DNA from: an uncultured Actinomycetes bacterium
GTDB taxonomy: Bacteria; Actinomycetota; Acidimicrobiia; Acidimicrobiales; RAAP-2
Length of the DNA stretch: 6,974 nt
Assembly: GCA_903830745.1 (NCBI GenBank)
Contig: CAIKVF010000029.1
Location: forward strand, 1 to 6,974
Direction: 5' to 3'
Numbering within the stretch: the stretch's first letter is position 1; each line of letters begins with the position of its first letter. The translations under genes were made by a program, and so were the position numbers. This document shows, one piece after another, positions 4,881 to 6,974 of the stretch. The notes below the pieces were generated by a model. That model searched no databases, had not been told where the DNA came from, and saw only the letters and a program-made list of their open reading frames with translations.

Positions 4881-5411
4881 ATGAGAACTCGCTTGGTTGA
4901 ACTCGCCGATGCCCAGGCGCTACTTAACATCTACAACCCAGAAGTCGTTGAAACGACCGTAACTTTCGACCTCGTAGCTCGTACGTTTGAAGAGCAAGAA
5001 GAGTGGATCAAGGCCCACATGACAATTCACCCCTGCATTGTTGCGGTGAATGAAGAGGATGACCTCGGTGAAATCGGTGCTCGTGGGGAGAAAATCCTAG
5101 GTTTCGCCGTTGTATCGCCTTTTAGGGAGCGACCTGCCTACTTAACAACCGTTGAGAACTCTGTTTACGTACTTAGAGCTGCAAGAGGACGCGGCGTTGG
5201 CGAACAGCTTCTGCGTGACCTCATTGAAGGCGCCAAAGATTCTGGCTTTCATACATTGATTGCACGAATTGTTGGCGAGAACAGTGGGTCAATCAAACTT
5301 CACGAGAAGTGTGGATTCAAACTTGTTGGCACTGAAATCGAAGTTGGTCGCAAGCATGGTCTCTGGCTCGACGTTGTTGAGTATCAGTACGTTGTACCCG
5401 AACGACGCTAA
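4881..5411 (+). CDS. GNAT N-acetyltransferase, phosphinothricin-acetyltransferase type
   Basis: This is a cytoplasmic acetyl-CoA-dependent N-acetyltransferase. The start ATG at 4881 gives 176 residues, normal for the family. Visible motifs in order are LVELADAQALLNIYNP (5-20), TTVTFD, GFAVVSPFRERPAY (74-87), VENSVYV (91-97), the acetyl-CoA pyrophosphate loop RGRGVG (102-107), ARIVGENSGSIKLHEKCGF (128-146) and VGRKHGLWLDVV (155-166). This is the typical motif order of the Pat/Bar group, which includes phosphinothricin and methionine-sulfone or sulfoximine acetyltransferases. The natural substrate here is unknown, so no symbol is given. A charged insertion (EEDDLGEIGARGE, about 58-70) lengthens one loop. 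No good Shine-Dalgarno lies at normal distance: AGGAG is 14 nt and AAGAG 3 nt from ATG. The open frame extends to 4824, but that region overlaps the intergenic hairpin. It is convergent with and overlaps the mannosyltransferase gene. Confidence 0.92.
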   Translation: MRTRLVELADAQALLNIYNPEVVETTVTFDLVARTFEEQEEWIKAHMTIHPCIVAVNEEDDLGEIGARGEKILGFAVVSPFRERPAYLTTVENSVYVLRAARGRGVGEQLLRDLIEGAKDSGFHTLIARIVGENSGSIKLHEKCGFKLVGTEIEVGRKHGLWLDVVEYQYVVPERR

Positions 5412-6974
5412 GCGTCTAGTTCAATTTTCTTTTCTGGCCACGACCACTGTGTCCAGCGTCCCATTGGAACTACCAACATGCCAGCGACAAAGAGCACCGC
5501 TGCTGCGATGACGAGCGGATTGCTGTGAACAAGATCTGCAAGTAATTGTCTTCCGCCAGGAAGTCCAATGAATGGTCCGGTGATGGAGAGAAACAAAAGC
5601 CAGAAGTGTTCGCGACCTTTGTAACTCGCCGCCATAAGTACTAGTCCCCACACCAAGTACCACGGTTGAACAACTGGACCTAATTCAACAAACAAAACAA
5701 GCACAAGTGCGAGTGAACGAACCCATCCACGTTTCTCGCCGTGCAGCAATAGCCACACCATAAAACCAACAGCGCTAACGAGACCAATGAATCGCCAAAC
5801 AGAAATTGTCGACGTGACACTTATTCCAGTTAAACCAACTGCGTGCAAAAGATTTCCAGTTGCCATTCCGAGTGCGGTCATAGGAGCTGCCCACGAGCGA
5901 ACGGTTCCGTTCGATAATAAATTTTGCACCCAACCAAATCCGAATCCTGCGCACCAAGTCCATAGTCCCAACACCGCTGCAGTAATTACTCCGCTCTTCA
6001 AAATTGGTTTGATGCGTTCGCGAACTGATGCTTGTTCACCAAGCCACGTCCACGCAACGAACGCGAGTCCAATAGCTCCCGGCGCTTTTATCGCCGCCGC
6101 GCAGGCACAGAGGATTACCGCCCAGATCATTTGCTTTCGTACAGCGAACGCCACTCCGAGCACTAAGAACCCAGCCATCAGTCCGTCATTGTGAGCGCTA
6201 CCGACAATTGTCAGAAGAACGAGTGGATTGAGAGCACTAAGAACAAACGCTTCGCCCGCGTCACGCTTAAGAGACCTTGCGAGCATTGCTGCGCCAATGC
6301 CAATCATGACAACGGCGATTACTTCTAACAGTCGCAGCCCAACAACTGTTGCTAACTGGTGGTGACGAGTGATCTTGTTAATCGTGCCGTCAATAAAAAG
6401 AAAGAACGGACCATATGGCGCTGGAGCATTACCCCACAAAGGATCCACTGGATTTACGTAAGGACTCGAGCCCATTGAGAACGGTCCGAGAATATAAGGA
6501 CTTAAGTGGTGACTCGTCATTTCACCCTGCGCCGCGTAACTAAATACGTCTCGAGAAAACATTGGTGGAGACACAAGCATTGGTGTTGCCCACAACAGCA
6601 GCATCCACCAAAGTTTTTTTAGTGATGCACCCGGGTGCAACTTCATTACTTCAGCAAGACGTAGCCACACTCGCATAAGGAGAAAGAGTCCGCCGTACAC
6701 AAGAACAATGGCGAACATGATTCTTGTTTCGCTTGGCGTACCAACTGCGCCTTGAGAAGGGTCACCAAAGAACCATGTGTTAGCCATGTTCAACTTGAAC
6801 GGTGAATTTGTGAATGATCCTCCGGCGAGAACCATCGACATCGCACAGAAGCCAATAAGCGCTGGCTTCCACAAAAATGACCAGTCTTCAAATGGACCTG
6901 GCTGGAAACGACCTAGTGGGGTGTAGCGATGTTCAAGAACCTGAACACCTTGCTCAAATCGGCGCGCGAAACGT
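5408..6974 (-). CDS. mptB: MptB-like polyprenol-phosphomannose-dependent alpha-1,6-mannosyltransferase (5' end outside window)
   Basis: This is a multi-spanning membrane glycosyltransferase of the GT-C fold. The MptB/MptA family extends alpha-1,6-linked mannan chains on lipid anchors outside the membrane, using polyprenyl-phosphate mannose. 521 residues are visible; numbering here begins at the TTG at 6874. Family blocks are PPMFSRDVFSYAAQGEM (103-119), whose Asp109 sits where GT-C enzymes keep the catalytic loop acid, APAPYGPFFLF (150-160), SAHNDGLM (226-233), GFGFGWVQNLLSNGTVRSW (310-328) and GPVVQPWYLVWG (399-410). These agree block by block with my memory of mycobacterial MptB. About a dozen hydrophobic spans are present. 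The frame stays open 33 codons beyond that TTG to the window edge, without ATG, so the true start probably lies outside. Whether this organism makes lipomannan is unknown, so the exact acceptor is uncertain. Confidence 0.85.
   Translation of the reverse strand, partial: RFARRFEQGVQVLEHRYTPLGRFQPGPFEDWSFLWKPALIGFCAMSMVLAGGSFTNSPFKLNMANTWFFGDPSQGAVGTPSETRIMFAIVLVYGGLFLLMRVWLRLAEVMKLHPGASLKKLWWMLLLWATPMLVSPPMFSRDVFSYAAQGEMTSHHLSPYILGPFSMGSSPYVNPVDPLWGNAPAPYGPFFLFIDGTINKITRHHQLATVVGLRLLEVIAVVMIGIGAAMLARSLKRDAGEAFVLSALNPLVLLTIVGSAHNDGLMAGFLVLGVAFAVRKQMIWAVILCACAAAIKAPGAIGLAFVAWTWLGEQASVRERIKPILKSGVITAAVLGLWTWCAGFGFGWVQNLLSNGTVRSWAAPMTALGMATGNLLHAVGLTGISVTSTISVWRFIGLVSAVGFMVWLLLHGEKRGWVRSLALVLVLFVELGPVVQPWYLVWGLVLMAASYKGREHFWLLFLSITGPFIGLPGGRQLLADLVHSNPLVIAAAVLFVAGMLVVPMGRWTQWSWPEKKIELDA

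Overview
The window is a chromosomal 'ribosome plus RNA polymerase' locus from a bacterium that I would place in the Actinomycetota. The minus-strand gene order is tRNA-Thr, tRNA-Met, rpmG, tRNA-Trp, secE, nusG, rplK, rplA, rplJ, rplL, rpoB, which is the order I know from that phylum. None of the three tRNA genes encodes its CCA end. NusG has an acidic N-terminal extension, and the last gene is an MptB-like lipid-dependent mannosyltransferase. By eye the base composition is intermediate, unlike high-GC soil actinomycetes. The RpoB N-terminus goes directly from the first helix to the [12 protein letters not shown] block, without the longer spacer I remember from Actinomycetia. A deeper class such as Acidimicrobiia (planktonic lineages) is therefore a reasonable but unproven guess.

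Layout. Positions 1-432 hold the first 144 codons of rpoB on the minus strand, cut by the window edge. Positions 433-695 are a regulatory spacer with a 16-bp terminator/attenuator hairpin, a good rpoB promoter and a roughly 160-nt leader. Positions 696-1863 hold rplL and rplJ, the ribosomal stalk pair; L10 carries an unusually long Ala/Glu/Val-rich tail. Positions 1864-2083 hold a second promoter, overlapped by a near-perfect 22-nt dyad, and a structured leader that is probably the L10 autoregulatory leader. Positions 2084-4230 are the tight run secE-nusG-rplK-rplA with gaps of 8 to 24 nt and Shine-Dalgarno sequences that overlap preceding stop codons. Positions 4282-4796 hold three tRNA genes with rpmG between them. 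On the plus strand, 4881-5411 is a GNAT acetyltransferase of the phosphinothricin-acetyltransferase type. From 5408 to the right edge the minus strand encodes a multi-spanning GT-C mannosyltransferase whose stop codon overlaps that of the acetyltransferase.

How the genes work together. The left two thirds form one transcription and translation supply unit: tRNAs, L33, L11, L1, L10, L12, the transcription factor NusG that couples polymerase to the ribosome, the translocon subunit SecE, and RNA polymerase beta. The sequence suggests several transcriptional entry points (candidate promoters before tRNA-Thr, rplJ and rpoB) and one partial exit point between rplL and rpoB. This would let stalk proteins be made in excess over polymerase. 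The right third is functionally unrelated.

I see no mobile element, CRISPR array, phage gene or new multi-gene system. The points worth checking are in regulation and protein detail: the dyad inside the rplJ promoter, competing pairings in the L10 leader, the TTG start of rpoB, the missing fourth cysteine of L33, the L10 tail, and the convergent acetyltransferase/mannosyltransferase overlap with a likely terminator just before the tRNA genes.
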